Source: Pseudoxanthomonas jiangsuensis
Lineage (GTDB): Bacteria; Pseudomonadota; Gammaproteobacteria; Xanthomonadales; Xanthomonadaceae
Assembly: GCF_010093185.1 (NCBI RefSeq)
Contig: NZ_PDWL01000005.1
Location: 62,001-126,000 of the forward strand
DNA length: 64,000 nucleotides
Reading direction: 5' to 3'
Of the stretch, positions 17,254 through 28,477 are shown one piece after another (positions within the stretch are counted from its first letter, which is position 1; each line of letters starts with the position of its first letter). Both the position numbers and the translations under genes were made by a program. The notes under the pieces were generated by a model. The model was not told where the DNA came from. It saw only the letters and a program-made list of their open reading frames with translations, and did not search any database.

Positions 17254-18264
17254 TCAGTACTCGCCCTGCCATTGGCCCAGCGCCGCCTGGCCATTGGCCC
17301 GGGCGCGCGCGTACACCGCGTCCCGCGCCTTCTTCGCATTGCCGGCCATGTCCTTGGCCCACAGCTTCAGCGCCGCCTGCTGCATCGCCCGGCCGTAGGA
17401 GAAACTCAGCGCCCACGGATTGGGGCCGAGGCGGTTCATCGCGTCCAGGTGCGCGGTCGCGTCCTCGTCCTCCTGGCCGCCGGACAGGAACACCACGCCC
17501 GGCAGGATCGCCGGCACCGTGCTCTTCAGGCACATCAGGGTCGACTCGGCCACTTCCTGGATGCCGGCCTGCTCCTCGCAGTCCTTGCCCGAGACCACCA
17601 TCGACGACTTGAGGATGGTGCCCTCCAGCAGCACGTTCTGCTCGTACAAGGCCCCGAACAGCGACCGCAGCACCGCCTCGGTCACCTCGTAGGCGGTCTC
17701 GATGTCGTGGCTGCCGTCCATCAGCACCTCCGGTTCGACCATGGGCACCAGCCCCTGCTCCTGGCACAGCGCCGCGTAGCGCGCCAGCGCATGGGCGTTG
17801 ACCTCGATGCAGGTGCCGGTCGGGATGTCGTCGCCGATGGTGATCACCGCCCGCCACTTGGCGAAGCGCGCACCCAGCCGGTAGTACTCCTCGAGCCGGC
17901 CGCGCAGCCCGTCCAGGCCCTCGGTCACCAGTTCCCCCGGGAAACCGGCCAGGGCGGTGGTGCCCTTGTCGACCTTGATCCCCGGGATGATCCCGTGGTC
18001 GGCCAGGTACTTCGCGAATGGCACCCCGGCCCTGGTCGACTGGCGCAGGGTCTCGTCATAGAGGATCGCGCCGGAGACGTGCTCGGACAGCCTGGGCACG
18101 GTCAGCAGCAGCTCGCGGTAGGCGCGGCGGTGCTCCTCGCTGTTCTCGATCCCGACCGCGGCGAAGCGCTTGCCGATGGTGGTGTTGGATTCGTCGATGG
18201 CGATGATGCCCTTGCCCGGGGCGACCATGGCCTGGGCGGTTTCGGCGAGCTGTTCGATGCTCAT
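17254..18264 (-). CDS. Class I fructose-bisphosphate aldolase
   Basis: 336 aa. Schiff-base aldolase interconverting fructose-1,6-bisphosphate with DHAP and glyceraldehyde-3-phosphate. The eukaryote-like class I signature is present: GTILKSSMV with the catalytic Lys, preceded by VEPEVLMDGSHD and followed by FLSGGQEDEDAT. IAIDESNTTIGKR near the N-terminus is also typical. It is not a zinc class II enzyme. Transcribed after pyk in the same direction, but a hairpin between them and a TATAAT directly upstream suggest its own promoter. Start ATG 18264 has AGGAAG 6 bp upstream. Confidence 0.95.
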   Translation of the reverse strand: MSIEQLAETAQAMVAPGKGIIAIDESNTTIGKRFAAVGIENSEEHRRAYRELLLTVPRLSEHVSGAILYDETLRQSTRAGVPFAKYLADHGIIPGIKVDKGTTALAGFPGELVTEGLDGLRGRLEEYYRLGARFAKWRAVITIGDDIPTGTCIEVNAHALARYAALCQEQGLVPMVEPEVLMDGSHDIETAYEVTEAVLRSLFGALYEQNVLLEGTILKSSMVVSGKDCEEQAGIQEVAESTLMCLKSTVPAILPGVVFLSGGQEDEDATAHLDAMNRLGPNPWALSFSYGRAMQQAALKLWAKDMAGNAKKARDAVYARARANGQAALGQWQGEY

Positions 18265-18301
18265 GGCGGCTTCCTGCGCGCGGCGTGGGGGATTGCCGGC
18301 A

Positions 18302-18307
18302 ATTATA
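18302..18307 (-). promoter_or_regulatory. Candidate -10 box of fba
   Basis: A perfect TATAAT on the minus strand, in the context GGCTATAATTGCCGG, 37 bp before the start codon. No recognisable -35 hexamer at 15-18 bp. The GGCTANNNT context recurs before other genes in the window. Confidence 0.45.
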
Positions 18308-18377
18308 GCCGTGGGGTCATGAGTGCCCTCCCGCGTCGCGCGCGGGCCCGGGCCGGCAGAAGCGCCACCGGAAACGA

Positions 18378-18401
18378 CACGGGCGCCCTGCGGCGCCCGT
18401 G
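18378..18401 (-). terminator. Hairpin downstream of pyk
   Basis: A perfect 10-bp stem (CACGGGCGCC / GGCGCCCGTG) with a CTGC loop, followed on the minus strand by GTTTC. It starts 26 bp after the pyk stop. The U-tract is short, so efficiency is uncertain. Confidence 0.6.
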
Positions 18402-18426
18402 CTTCAACCCTGGTCGGAACCGGCGA

Positions 18427-19893
18427 TCAGAGGTCGCCCAGCCCGCTAGCGCGGCCGTCGGCGCCCACTTCCAGCAGGCGCAGGGTGTTGGTCGCGCCGT
18501 GGGTCTCCATGTGCTCGCCGCTGGTGAACACCACCCGGTCGCCACCGGCCAGCATGCCGGCATCGACCAGCACCCGGATCGAGCCGCGCGCGGCCTCGCG
18601 CGGGGTCAGGCCGCGGCTGTCGAAGTTGATCGGGAAAACGTCGCGCATCAGCGCCATCCGCCGGCGGGCGCCGTCGTGGCGGGTGATCGCGTAGATCGGC
18701 GCCTTGGCCCGGAAGCGCGACAGGAAGCGCGGGGTACCGCCGGATTCGGTCATGGCCACGATCGCGCGCACGCCGATGTGCTCGGACACGAACATGGTGG
18801 CCATGGCGATCGCCTGGTCGGCGCGCTCCAGGTTGCCCGGGGCCTTGCTGAAGTCGGCGTCGGCCTGGAACTGGTTCTCGGCGCCCAGGCAGATCCGCGC
18901 CATCGCCTCCACCGCCTTGACCGGATAGGCGCCGGCGGCGGTCTCGGCCGACAGCATCACCGCGTCGGTGCCGTCGATCACCGCGTTGGCCACGTCCAGC
19001 ACCTCGGCGCGGGTCGGGATCGGGCTTTCGACCATCGACTGCAGCATCTGGGTGGCGGTGATCACCACCTTGTTCTGCGCCAGCGACTCCTTGATGATCT
19101 TCTTCTGCAGGCCCGGCAGCTCGGCGTCGCCGATCTCCACGCCCAGGTCGCCGCGGGCGACCATCACCACGTCGGAGGCCTCGACGATCTCGACCAGGTT
19201 CTCGATCGCCTCGGTGCGCTCGATCTTGGACACCAGCGCCGCATCGCAGCCGTGCGCGCGGGCGATCTCGCGGGCGTCGTTCATGTCCTGGGCGTTGCGG
19301 CAGAACGAGACGGCGATGAAGTCCACGCCGATCTTGGCGACGATCCCGATCAGCTCCTTGTCGCGCTCGGTCAGCGCGCCCAGGGACAGGCCGCCACCCT
19401 GCTTGTTCAGGCCCTTGCGGTCCGACAGCACGCCGTCGTTGAGCACGGTGTTGACGATCCGCTCGCCCTGGACCTCGACCACCTGCAGCTGCATCAGGCC
19501 GTCGTCCAGCAACAGCACGTCGCCGGCCTTCACGTCGCCGGGCAGGCCGAGGTAGCTGACGCCGACCTGGGTGGTGTCGCCCGCGGGCGCATCGGTCGAG
19601 GCCACCAGGTCGAAGCGGTCGCCGGCCTTGAGCGCGATCTTGCCTTCGGTGAAGCGCTCGATCCGGATCTTCGGGCCCGGCAGGTCGGCCAGGATGCCGA
19701 CCTCGGCGCCGACCCGCTGGGCCGCGGCGCGGACCTCGGCGGCGCGCTTGGCCTGGCCGGAGGGATCGCCGTGGGAGAAGTTCAGGCGCACCACGTTCAC
19801 GCCGGCACGGAACAGCGCCTCCAGCACGCCCGGCGGATCGGTGGCCGGTCCGAGGGTGGCGAGGATCTTGGTGCGGCGCAGGCGGTCGGTCAT
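18427..19893 (-). CDS. pyk: Pyruvate kinase
   Basis: 488 aa. Converts phosphoenolpyruvate and ADP to pyruvate and ATP. Typical signatures are RRTKILATLGPATD, NVVRLNFSHG, ILADLPGPKIRI, the active-site region ALVSKIERTEAIENL with the catalytic Lys, MVARGDLGVEIG and TQMLQSMVESPIPTRAEV. The C-terminal allosteric domain is complete. Length and the SKIERTEA region resemble the PykA type. It is upstream of, and in the same direction as, the class I aldolase gene. Confidence 0.96.
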   Translation of the reverse strand: MTDRLRRTKILATLGPATDPPGVLEALFRAGVNVVRLNFSHGDPSGQAKRAAEVRAAAQRVGAEVGILADLPGPKIRIERFTEGKIALKAGDRFDLVASTDAPAGDTTQVGVSYLGLPGDVKAGDVLLLDDGLMQLQVVEVQGERIVNTVLNDGVLSDRKGLNKQGGGLSLGALTERDKELIGIVAKIGVDFIAVSFCRNAQDMNDAREIARAHGCDAALVSKIERTEAIENLVEIVEASDVVMVARGDLGVEIGDAELPGLQKKIIKESLAQNKVVITATQMLQSMVESPIPTRAEVLDVANAVIDGTDAVMLSAETAAGAYPVKAVEAMARICLGAENQFQADADFSKAPGNLERADQAIAMATMFVSEHIGVRAIVAMTESGGTPRFLSRFRAKAPIYAITRHDGARRRMALMRDVFPINFDSRGLTPREAARGSIRVLVDAGMLAGGDRVVFTSGEHMETHGATNTLRLLEVGADGRASGLGDL

Positions 19894-20121
19894 GTGCGGA
19901 GGGGTCCCGAAAAAAGGCAGGGAAAACTACCACAAGCCGGGCGCCGTTTCCGGCAGCGCTGTCATCGCCGGCGCAGGGCGCGCGGCCCAGCGCTGGCGCT
20001 GCGCGACGACATACGGGGGCGCATGGGCATGCAATACTGATACCGCTACCATAGGCGCTTCGCCGCCGCAGCCTCGCCCTGTCCCCGGATGTCCCGCGAT
20101 GTCCTCCGGGCCAGCGCAGGC

Positions 20122-20127
20122 TACGAT
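20122..20127 (+). promoter_or_regulatory. Candidate -10 box of tal
   Basis: TACGAT in the context GGCTACGATGCCGG, 38 bp before the transaldolase ATG. It is weak alone, but the same context is found before fba, btuM, gap and glnS. No -35 was identified. Confidence 0.3.
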
Positions 20128-20165
20128 GCCGGCCCACGCTCACTCCAACGCAGCGCATACCCGAC

Positions 20166-21155
20166 ATGACCGCCTCCGATACCGCCGCCCCTTCCCGCCT
20201 GCAGCAGCTGCGCGAGCTGTCCGTGGTGGTCGCCGACACCGGCGACTACGACGCCATCGCCCGCCTGCGCCCGGTCGACTGCACCACCAACCCGACCCTG
20301 GTGAAGAAGGCCCTGGACCTGCCGGTCTACGCCGAGCTGATCGAGCGCGAGCTGGCCTGGGCCAGGACCCAGGGCGAAGCCGGCAAGGCGGCTGTCGACA
20401 AGGCAATCGTGGACGAGGTCGCCGACCGCCTGACCGTCGGCGTCGGCGCGATGCTGACCGCCCTGGTCCCCGGCCGGGTCTCCACCGAGGTCGACGCCGA
20501 CCTGGCCCACGACACCGCCGCCACCGTGGCCAAGGCGCGCAAGTTCGTGGCCATGTACGCCGAGCGCGGCGTGCCGCGGGAGAAGATCCTGATCAAGGTC
20601 GCCGCCACCTGGGAGGGCGTGGAGGCCGCGCGCCAGCTGCAGGCCGAGGGCATCGACTGCAACCTGACCCTGATCTTCAACCCCACCCAGGCCATCGCCT
20701 GCGCCGAGGCCGGCGCGTTCCTGATCTCGCCGTTCGTCGGCCGCATCCTCGACTGGTACAAGGCCCGCGGCCAGGTACCGGCGACGATCGACGAGGACCC
20801 GGGCGTGAAGTTCGTGCGCGGGGTCTATGCCGAGTTCAAGAAGCGCGGCGCGGCCACGGTGGTGATGGGCGCCTCGTTCCGCTCGGCCGAGCAGGTGCTG
20901 GCGCTGGCCGGCTGCGACCGCCTGACCATCTCCCCGGACCTGCTGGAGCAGCTGGACGCCTCGACCGGCACGGTCGAGCGCTGCCTGGTGCCGGTGCCGC
21001 GCGAGGAGCGCACGCTCGCGCCGGTGACCGCGGCCTCGTTCGCCGCCGACCTGGCCGCCGACGCGATGGCCAGCGAGAAGCTGGCCGAGGGCATCGCCGC
21101 CTTCGCCAAGGACCTGGACGCGCTGCGCGCCGACATCGCCAAGCGCCTGGCCTGA
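20166..21155 (+). CDS. tal: Transaldolase
   Basis: 329 aa. Transfers dihydroxyacetone units between sedoheptulose-7-phosphate and glyceraldehyde-3-phosphate in the non-oxidative pentose phosphate pathway. The catalytic Schiff-base Lys is in [27 protein letters not shown] and [12 protein letters not shown] are the two other family signatures. Full length compared with the TalB type. Divergent from pyk. A small unknown gene follows 13 bp downstream and may be co-transcribed. Confidence 0.95.
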   Translation: MTASDTAAPSRLQQLRELSVVVADTGDYDAIARLRPVDCTTNPTLVKKALDLPVYAELIERELAWARTQGEAGKAAVDKAIVDEVADRLTVGVGAMLTALVPGRVSTEVDADLAHDTAATVAKARKFVAMYAERGVPREKILIKVAATWEGVEAARQLQAEGIDCNLTLIFNPTQAIACAEAGAFLISPFVGRILDWYKARGQVPATIDEDPGVKFVRGVYAEFKKRGAATVVMGASFRSAEQVLALAGCDRLTISPDLLEQLDASTGTVERCLVPVPREERTLAPVTAASFAADLAADAMASEKLAEGIAAFAKDLDALRADIAKRLA

Positions 21156-21168
21156 CAACCCGGCCGCG

Positions 21169-21807
21169 ATGACCTTCAACCGGCTGCTGCTGGCCGGCCT
21201 GCTGCTCGGGCTGGCCGGCTGGTGGTTCTCCGGCAACCGCCGCGCCGGCGACGTGCCCGCGGCGGTGGACGCCAGTGCCGGCTGCCCGCTGCCGCCGGCC
21301 CTGCGCGAAAGCGGGCCGCCCTTGCAGAGCGAGGTGCCCGACGGCATGCGGCCGTTCGCGATGCAGGCTTCCACCCTGGTGCCGCTGGCCGGCTTCAGCC
21401 TCGAGGCGCGGGTGTTGTCGCGCAAGGACTACGGCCACGGCCGCGAGGCCGACTGGTCGCCGACCGACCTGGCCCTGGGCTGGGACGGGATGGCCCGCGA
21501 CGAGGTGCTGCAGCGGCTGGACATCAGCCAGTCCGGGCGCTGGTACCACTACCGGTGGCAGGGCGATCCGCCGTTGCCGCCGCGCGAGATCGCGCGCAGC
21601 AGCGCGAACATGCACATGATTCCCAGCAGCTCGGCGGTGGCCGAGGCGCTGTCGCGGGTCGAGCAGGGCCAGCGGGTGCGCCTGGACGGCTGGCTGGTGG
21701 AGGTCAAGGCCGACGACGGCTGGCGCTGGCGCAGTTCCACCAGCCGCAACGACACCGGCGGCGGCGCCTGCGAGGTGGTGTACGTGTGCGGGATTTCGGC
21801 CGAGTAG
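21169..21807 (+). CDS. Conserved membrane-anchored or exported protein of unknown function
   Basis: 212 aa. An N-terminal hydrophobic stretch (RLLLAGLLLGLAGWWFSG) is a membrane anchor or uncleaved signal. The rest has no domain I recognise but shows ordered features: SRKDYGHGREADWSPTDLAL, RYHYRW-like segments, SSANMHMIPS, RVRLDGWLVEVKADDGWRW and a C-terminal pair of Cys (CEVVYVCG) that could form a disulfide in the periplasm. It follows tal by 13 bp on the same strand, so it is probably in the same transcript. No function is assigned. Confidence 0.75.
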   Translation: MTFNRLLLAGLLLGLAGWWFSGNRRAGDVPAAVDASAGCPLPPALRESGPPLQSEVPDGMRPFAMQASTLVPLAGFSLEARVLSRKDYGHGREADWSPTDLALGWDGMARDEVLQRLDISQSGRWYHYRWQGDPPLPPREIARSSANMHMIPSSSAVAEALSRVEQGQRVRLDGWLVEVKADDGWRWRSSTSRNDTGGGACEVVYVCGISAE

Positions 21808-21855
21808 CTTCCGGTGCTGCCCCACCTTGGCGGTTGCGATCGCCCGGGGAGCTTC

Positions 21856-22524
<669 letters not shown>

Positions 22525-22535
22525 CGCTTCCTCCT

Positions 22536-22811
22536 TCAGGCCGGCTGCAGGCCGGGTTCGTCGCCTGAAATGGGGTCCGCGGCCGCCTCGCGCAAGCCGT
22601 CGCCAGCCAACCCGGCTTCCGCCAGCGCCGCCCCGGCCTGCGCCAGGTACGGATCGGGCACGCAGACCCGCAGCACCCCGAACAGCGGCAGCTCGCCGGC
22701 CGCGCCCAGCAGGTTCTCGCCGAACACGAAGGCCGGGATCTCCGCGTCCTCCAGCACGTGCCGGGCCAGGTGGGCATCGATCAGGTTGTGGGCGCGATAG
22801 ACGACCTGCAT
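22536..22811 (-). CDS. DUF2007-type small protein
   Basis: 91 aa. Begins [20 protein letters not shown] and contains [17 protein letters not shown] and [11 protein letters not shown], matching the short DUF2007 family of putative signal-transducing proteins. It has no membrane segment or catalytic motif. The ATG at 22811 is preceded by GGAGGA at a good distance. First gene of a two-gene unit with msrA. The role is unknown; the link with msrA is positional only. Confidence 0.78.
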   Translation of the reverse strand: MQVVYRAHNLIDAHLARHVLEDAEIPAFVFGENLLGAAGELPLFGVLRVCVPDPYLAQAGAALAEAGLAGDGLREAAADPISGDEPGLQPA

Positions 22812-23031
22812 GGCGGATTCCTCCGTGGCCGGGGACACTGGCTTTCGGCCCAGCTTACGCCGCGTGCCGGAGAGGTCGATGAACGGCGCCGGCACCCGCC
22901 CGGGCGTCACGCGATCGACGGCCGGCCGCGGCACGCGCAGGACCGCAAGCCTGAACATGCCCGGCCTCCGGGCGCTGGGCCGGCAGCGGCTCGGCTAAAC
23001 TTGCCGTTTGCCTTCGCAGCCTTCTCCCGCC

Positions 23032-24801
<1,770 letters not shown>

Positions 24802-24809
24802 GTACGCCG

Positions 24810-25370
24810 ATGCTGTACGCCCAGGTCCACCTCACCCTGCCCGCCTGGATCCACGAGGCGTTCGACCAGGGCGCGACCTTCGCTTCCGACGAGGACAAGG
24901 TCGCGCTGGCGATCGAGCTGTCGCGGCGCAATGTCGAGGCCCGCAGCGGCGGGCCGTTCGGCGCGGTGGTGTTCGGTCCCGATCATCGGGTGATCGCCAC
25001 CGGCGTCAACCGGGTTTTGCCGCACAGCACCTCGCTGGCGCACGCCGAAAACATGGCCTATATGCTGGCCCAGCAGAGGCTGCAGACCCCGCGCCTGAAC
25101 GACGTGCTCTCACCGGTGACCCTGGCCACCTCCTCGCAGCCGTGCTGCCAGTGCTACGGCGCCACCGTCTGGGCCGGGATCGACCGGCTGCTGATCGGCG
25201 CCCGCGCCGAGGACGTGATGGAGCTGACCGAATTCGACGAAGGCCCGTTGCCGGCCGACTGGATCGGCGAACTGGAAAAGCGCGGCATCGCGGTGGCCCG
25301 CGACCTGATGCGCACCGAGGCGCGCGCGGTGCTGCGTGCCTACGGCGAAGGCGGCGGCGAGCGCTACTGA
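24810..25370 (+). CDS. Nucleoside/base deaminase (CMP/dCMP deaminase zinc family)
   Basis: 186 aa. The zinc site and proton shuttle of the cytidine-deaminase fold are visible: HAENMAY (HxE) and SSQPCCQCYGATVW (PCxxC). The overall pattern resembles guanine deaminase/tRNA-adenosine deaminase-like proteins, but the N-terminal extension (WIHEAFDQGATFASDEDKVA) and C-terminal tail are unlike TadA. Substrate cannot be told. It sits between glnS and rlmM on the same strand with gaps of 8 and 4 bp, so the three genes probably form one transcript. Confidence 0.82.
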   Translation: MLYAQVHLTLPAWIHEAFDQGATFASDEDKVALAIELSRRNVEARSGGPFGAVVFGPDHRVIATGVNRVLPHSTSLAHAENMAYMLAQQRLQTPRLNDVLSPVTLATSSQPCCQCYGATVWAGIDRLLIGARAEDVMELTEFDEGPLPADWIGELEKRGIAVARDLMRTEARAVLRAYGEGGGERY

Positions 25371-25374
25371 CCGC

Positions 25375-26430
25375 ATGGACGGCCTGCTGGGCTACTGCCG
25401 CCAGGGCTTCGAACCGGAGCTGGCCGCCGAACTGGGCGAACGCGCCGCGCAGGCTGGGATCGCCGGCTACGCCCGCGCCAGCCGCGACGACGGCCACGTG
25501 CTGTTCGTCACCGGCGACGCCGCCGACGCCCGGGCCCTGGCCCGCGCCCTGCCCTTCCGCGACCTGGTCTTCGCCCGGCAGAAGCTGCGATTGCTGGCCG
25601 AACTGCGCGGACTCGATCCGAAGGACCGGCTGACACCCCTGCTGGCCGCCCTGCCCGCGGACCTGCGCCTGGGCGATGTCTGGGTCGAGCACCCGGACTC
25701 GGACGCCGGCAAGCCCTTGTCGGCGCTGGCGCGCAGCTTCGGCAACGCCCTGCGCCCGGCGCTGCGCAAGGCCGGCCTGCTGTCGGCCAGGGAGGACCCG
25801 CGGCTGCCGCGGCTGCACGTGTGCTTCCTGGCCGGCGACCACGCCCTTCTGGCCCTGGCCGATCCCCGCGACAGCTCGCCGTGGCCGCTGGGCATCCCCC
25901 GGCTGAAGCTGCTGCCGGAAGCACCCTCGCGCTCGGCCCTGAAGCTGGAGGAAGCCTTCCTCACCCTGCTCGACGCCGGCGAGCGCGAGCGCCTGCTGCG
26001 CCCCGGCATGACCGCCGCCGACCTCGGCGCCGCCCCCGGCGGCTGGACCTGGGTCCTGACCCGCCAGCACCTGCGGGTCAGCTCGATCGACAATGGCCCC
26101 CTGCGCCAGCACGTGCTGGACACCGGCCTGGTCGAGCACCTGCGCGCCGACGGCTTCCACTGGCAGCCCTCGCGGCCGCTGGACTGGATGGTCTGCGACA
26201 TGGTCGAACAGCCCAGCAAGGTCGCCGCGCGGATGGCGCAGTGGTTCCGCGAGGGCTGGTGCCGGCACGCGGTGTTCAACCTCAAGCTGCCGATGAAGAA
26301 GCGCTGGCAGGAAACCCGGCAATGCCTGGACCTGTTCGCCGCCCAGGCCGGGAAACCGCTGACCGTGCGTGCGCGCCAGCTGTACCACGACCGCGAGGAG
26401 ATCACGGTGTTCGCCACGCCGGCGACCTGA
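25375..26430 (+). CDS. rlmM: 23S rRNA (cytidine2498-2'-O)-methyltransferase RlmM
   Basis: 351 aa. N-terminal THUMP-like domain followed by an RrmJ-type methyltransferase domain. The K-D-K-E tetrad of 2'-O-methyltransferases can be followed in LKLEEAF, MVCDMVEQP, FNLKLPMKKRW and the C-terminal HDREEIT; the SAM loop is DLGAAPGGWTW. It 2'-O-methylates C2498 of 23S rRNA. The ATG at 25375 is 4 bp after the deaminase stop. An inverted-repeat element follows at 26452. Confidence 0.93.
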   Translation: MDGLLGYCRQGFEPELAAELGERAAQAGIAGYARASRDDGHVLFVTGDAADARALARALPFRDLVFARQKLRLLAELRGLDPKDRLTPLLAALPADLRLGDVWVEHPDSDAGKPLSALARSFGNALRPALRKAGLLSAREDPRLPRLHVCFLAGDHALLALADPRDSSPWPLGIPRLKLLPEAPSRSALKLEEAFLTLLDAGERERLLRPGMTAADLGAAPGGWTWVLTRQHLRVSSIDNGPLRQHVLDTGLVEHLRADGFHWQPSRPLDWMVCDMVEQPSKVAARMAQWFREGWCRHAVFNLKLPMKKRWQETRQCLDLFAAQAGKPLTVRARQLYHDREEITVFATPAT

Positions 26431-26451
26431 ACGGCGCGGCGGGAACTCCCT

Positions 26452-26558
26452 TGTAGGAGCCGGTCTTGCCGGCGACCGTGGAGGCGGACGGATCATTGGC
26501 AACCGGCTTCACGCACACGCATCCGCCATGGCGGTCGCCGGCAAGACCGGCTCCTACA
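26452..26558. repeat. Palindromic repeat element, copy A (107 bp)
   Basis: Two perfect 26-bp inverted arms (26452-26477, beginning TGTAGGAGCCGG, and 26533-26558) flank a 55-bp centre. Each arm also contains the internal palindrome GCCGG-CTT-CCGGC-like core. The element is almost identical, in reverse orientation, to copy B at 57251-57357. It could fold as a large hairpin and act as a terminator for the convergent rlmM and 26554-27270 genes; the right arm contains the TAG stop of the latter. Confidence 0.92.
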
Positions 26559-27270
26559 GGAAGGGGAAGACCAGCTTCAGCAATCCCTTCAGGCCGCCCT
26601 CGGCGCTGCTCGCCACCGCCTTGGCGCCGAGGCTGTTGAGCGCGTTGCGCGCGTCCTCCCAGCGCAGCCGGGACACGTCCTTCTTCAGCAGGTCGGCCAG
26701 TTCCTCCGAGGCCGGCGCCAGCGCGCGCAGATGCTTCACCACCGCCTCCGTGTCCGGCTGCAGGAAGCCGCTGCGCTCGGCCAGCGCCACCAGGGTGTCG
26801 AAGCGCACCGCCAGCACCTCCCGGTTGCGCTCGTAGACCGGCAAGGCCCCGGCGTCCAGGATCGCCTGCTCGAACTGCTGGCGATCGTCCGGATGCTCGA
26901 TCCGCACCGCCAGGAACCCGTCCTTGCGGCTGCGCTCGCTGACGTGGCGGCTGCCCGCGCGCAGGTTGGCCTCGTCCAGGACATGGCCCAGGATCCGGCG
27001 CAGGGCCGCGTCGGCCTGCTCGGCCACCAGCTGGCGCCAGCGCGCGTAGCCGTCGCGGCGCAACGCGCGCAGCTTGGCCGGAGTCACCCGCAGCTGGCCG
27101 GCGGCGGCATGGTTGCTGGCGTTGCGGTCGATCGCGCCGTCGCGCTCCAGCAGGACGAACACCAGCAGCTCCAGGTCGCGCTTGCTCAGCGCGCCGAAGC
27201 CCTGCAGCTGGGTCTGGCGCAGGAATTCATGGGCGAAGGCCGCCGGGTCGTTCAGTTCGAGCTGCTGCAT
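26554..27270 (-). CDS. Conserved protein of unknown function
   Basis: 238 aa, soluble, no signal peptide, no membrane segment. The N-terminal half (LSKRDLELLVFVLLERDGAI, LRVTPAKLRALRRDGYARW) looks helical and may be a winged-helix-like or adaptor domain; the middle has RKDGFLAVRIEHPDDRQQF and a beta-rich segment; the C-terminus ends in a hydrophobic GLLKLVFPFL. I do not recognise the family. ATG 27270 is preceded by GGAGGAGA. The TAG stop (26556-26554) lies inside the right arm of repeat copy A, so the last residues may have been set by insertion of the repeat. Confidence 0.75.
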   Translation of the reverse strand: MQQLELNDPAAFAHEFLRQTQLQGFGALSKRDLELLVFVLLERDGAIDRNASNHAAAGQLRVTPAKLRALRRDGYARWRQLVAEQADAALRRILGHVLDEANLRAGSRHVSERSRKDGFLAVRIEHPDDRQQFEQAILDAGALPVYERNREVLAVRFDTLVALAERSGFLQPDTEAVVKHLRALAPASEELADLLKKDVSRLRWEDARNALNSLGAKAVASSAEGGLKGLLKLVFPFL

Positions 27271-27363
27271 GGGACGGGTCTCCTCCGGTGCTGCAGTATC
27301 CGCGGCGGGCGTCGCAAGGGCTGGGATCGCGCCCGGCCGTGCGCGACCGGGCGACCAAACGGT

Positions 27364-28308
27364 TCAGCGCCCGTATTCGCGCCCGGGCCGGTCGGCACGG
27401 AAGGTCTCGATCGCGCCGCGGTCCTGCAGGGTCACGTACACGTCGCGGCCATCGGCGCCGCCGAAGGCGACGTTGGTCGGCTTCTGCCCCTTCAGCCGCA
27501 CCTCGCGCAGCACCTGCCCCTGGGGCGAGACCACCGCGACCACGCCGGCGCCGTAGCGGGCGATGTAGAGGTTGCCGTCGGCGTCGCTGCGCATGCCGTC
27601 CAGGCCGTGGTCCGGGAATTCCAGTAAAAGGCGCTTGCCGGCGATGCTGCCGTCGGCGCCGATGTCGTAGGCCCATACCTTGCGCTGCACGCTCTCGTTC
27701 ACGTACAGCCGCTTGCCGTCGGGGCTGACCTCGATGCCGTTGGTGGTGCCCATCGCCGTCTCCAGCCGGTCCACCCGGCCGTCGCGGCCGATCCGCCAGA
27801 GCTGGCCCTGGCCGGTCTTCCAGTCCGGATCGCTGGCGTAGAGGGTGCCGTCCGGGGCGCGGGCGATGTCGTTGGGCTGGTGGGCCGCGGGCAGGTGGGC
27901 GAACACCGCCACCGCCTTCGTCGCCGGATCGATCCTCAGCACGTTGTGGCCGCTGTAGTCGGCCACGTACATGGCGCCGTCGTCGCCGAAGCGGATGCCG
28001 TTGCCGGTGCTGCCGGCCGGCAGCTCGACGAACAGGGTGGCCGCGCCCTGGCCATCGGCAGCCGGCACCACCTGGCCGATGGTGCCGTCGCGGCCGAAGG
28101 CGACCGCGTAGAGCACCCCGCCCGGACCGGTGGCCGGGCCTTCGATCCCTTCGCCGAACACCCCGTCGCCGACGTAGTCGCGGGCCTCGAACAGCGGTGT
28201 CGCATCAGCCACCTGCGGCGGCGCCTGCACAGGCGCGGCGGCGCAGGCAGCGAGCGACAGCAGGGCCGGCAGCGCGGCGGCGATCCGCCGGGTGGCGGGA
28301 CGAGACAC
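27364..28308 (-). CDS. SMP-30/gluconolactonase-like lipoprotein
   Basis: About 314 aa. An N-terminal signal with lipobox (ALLSLAACAAAP) implies an anchored periplasmic lipoprotein. The rest is a six-bladed beta-propeller of the SMP-30/gluconolactonase/LRE type: repeated DGxxYVADY, DGTLYASDP, DGKRLYVNES and DGNLYIARYG blades that carry the metal-binding Asn/Asp residues. Such enzymes hydrolyse sugar lactones. The start is not certain: GTG 28308 gives a compact signal peptide; ATG 28374 would add 22 residues. Divergent from a Tat-exported Gfo/Idh oxidoreductase, whose product could be a lactone. Confidence 0.82.
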   Translation of the reverse strand: MSRPATRRIAAALPALLSLAACAAAPVQAPPQVADATPLFEARDYVGDGVFGEGIEGPATGPGGVLYAVAFGRDGTIGQVVPAADGQGAATLFVELPAGSTGNGIRFGDDGAMYVADYSGHNVLRIDPATKAVAVFAHLPAAHQPNDIARAPDGTLYASDPDWKTGQGQLWRIGRDGRVDRLETAMGTTNGIEVSPDGKRLYVNESVQRKVWAYDIGADGSIAGKRLLLEFPDHGLDGMRSDADGNLYIARYGAGVVAVVSPQGQVLREVRLKGQKPTNVAFGGADGRDVYVTLQDRGAIETFRADRPGREYGR

Positions 28309-28477
28309 GGGCGTGCGGGCGATGGCGGCGTCCTCCGGGCAGGGCGGGCCAGTGTGCCAGAGCGGTCCGCGCATACGCCGCCGTCCGTGGTCGCCGCGTC
28401 GACTGTGGCATGGTGCGGACCTGCGCATGTTAGCGGTCACCAGTCCACACATCGCACGCACCCAAGGGAGAGGGCCC

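Noticed and set aside
27330..27353. Hairpin after the SMP-30-like gene as a terminator
   Set aside because: Only a 7-bp stem and no T-run downstream on the minus strand.
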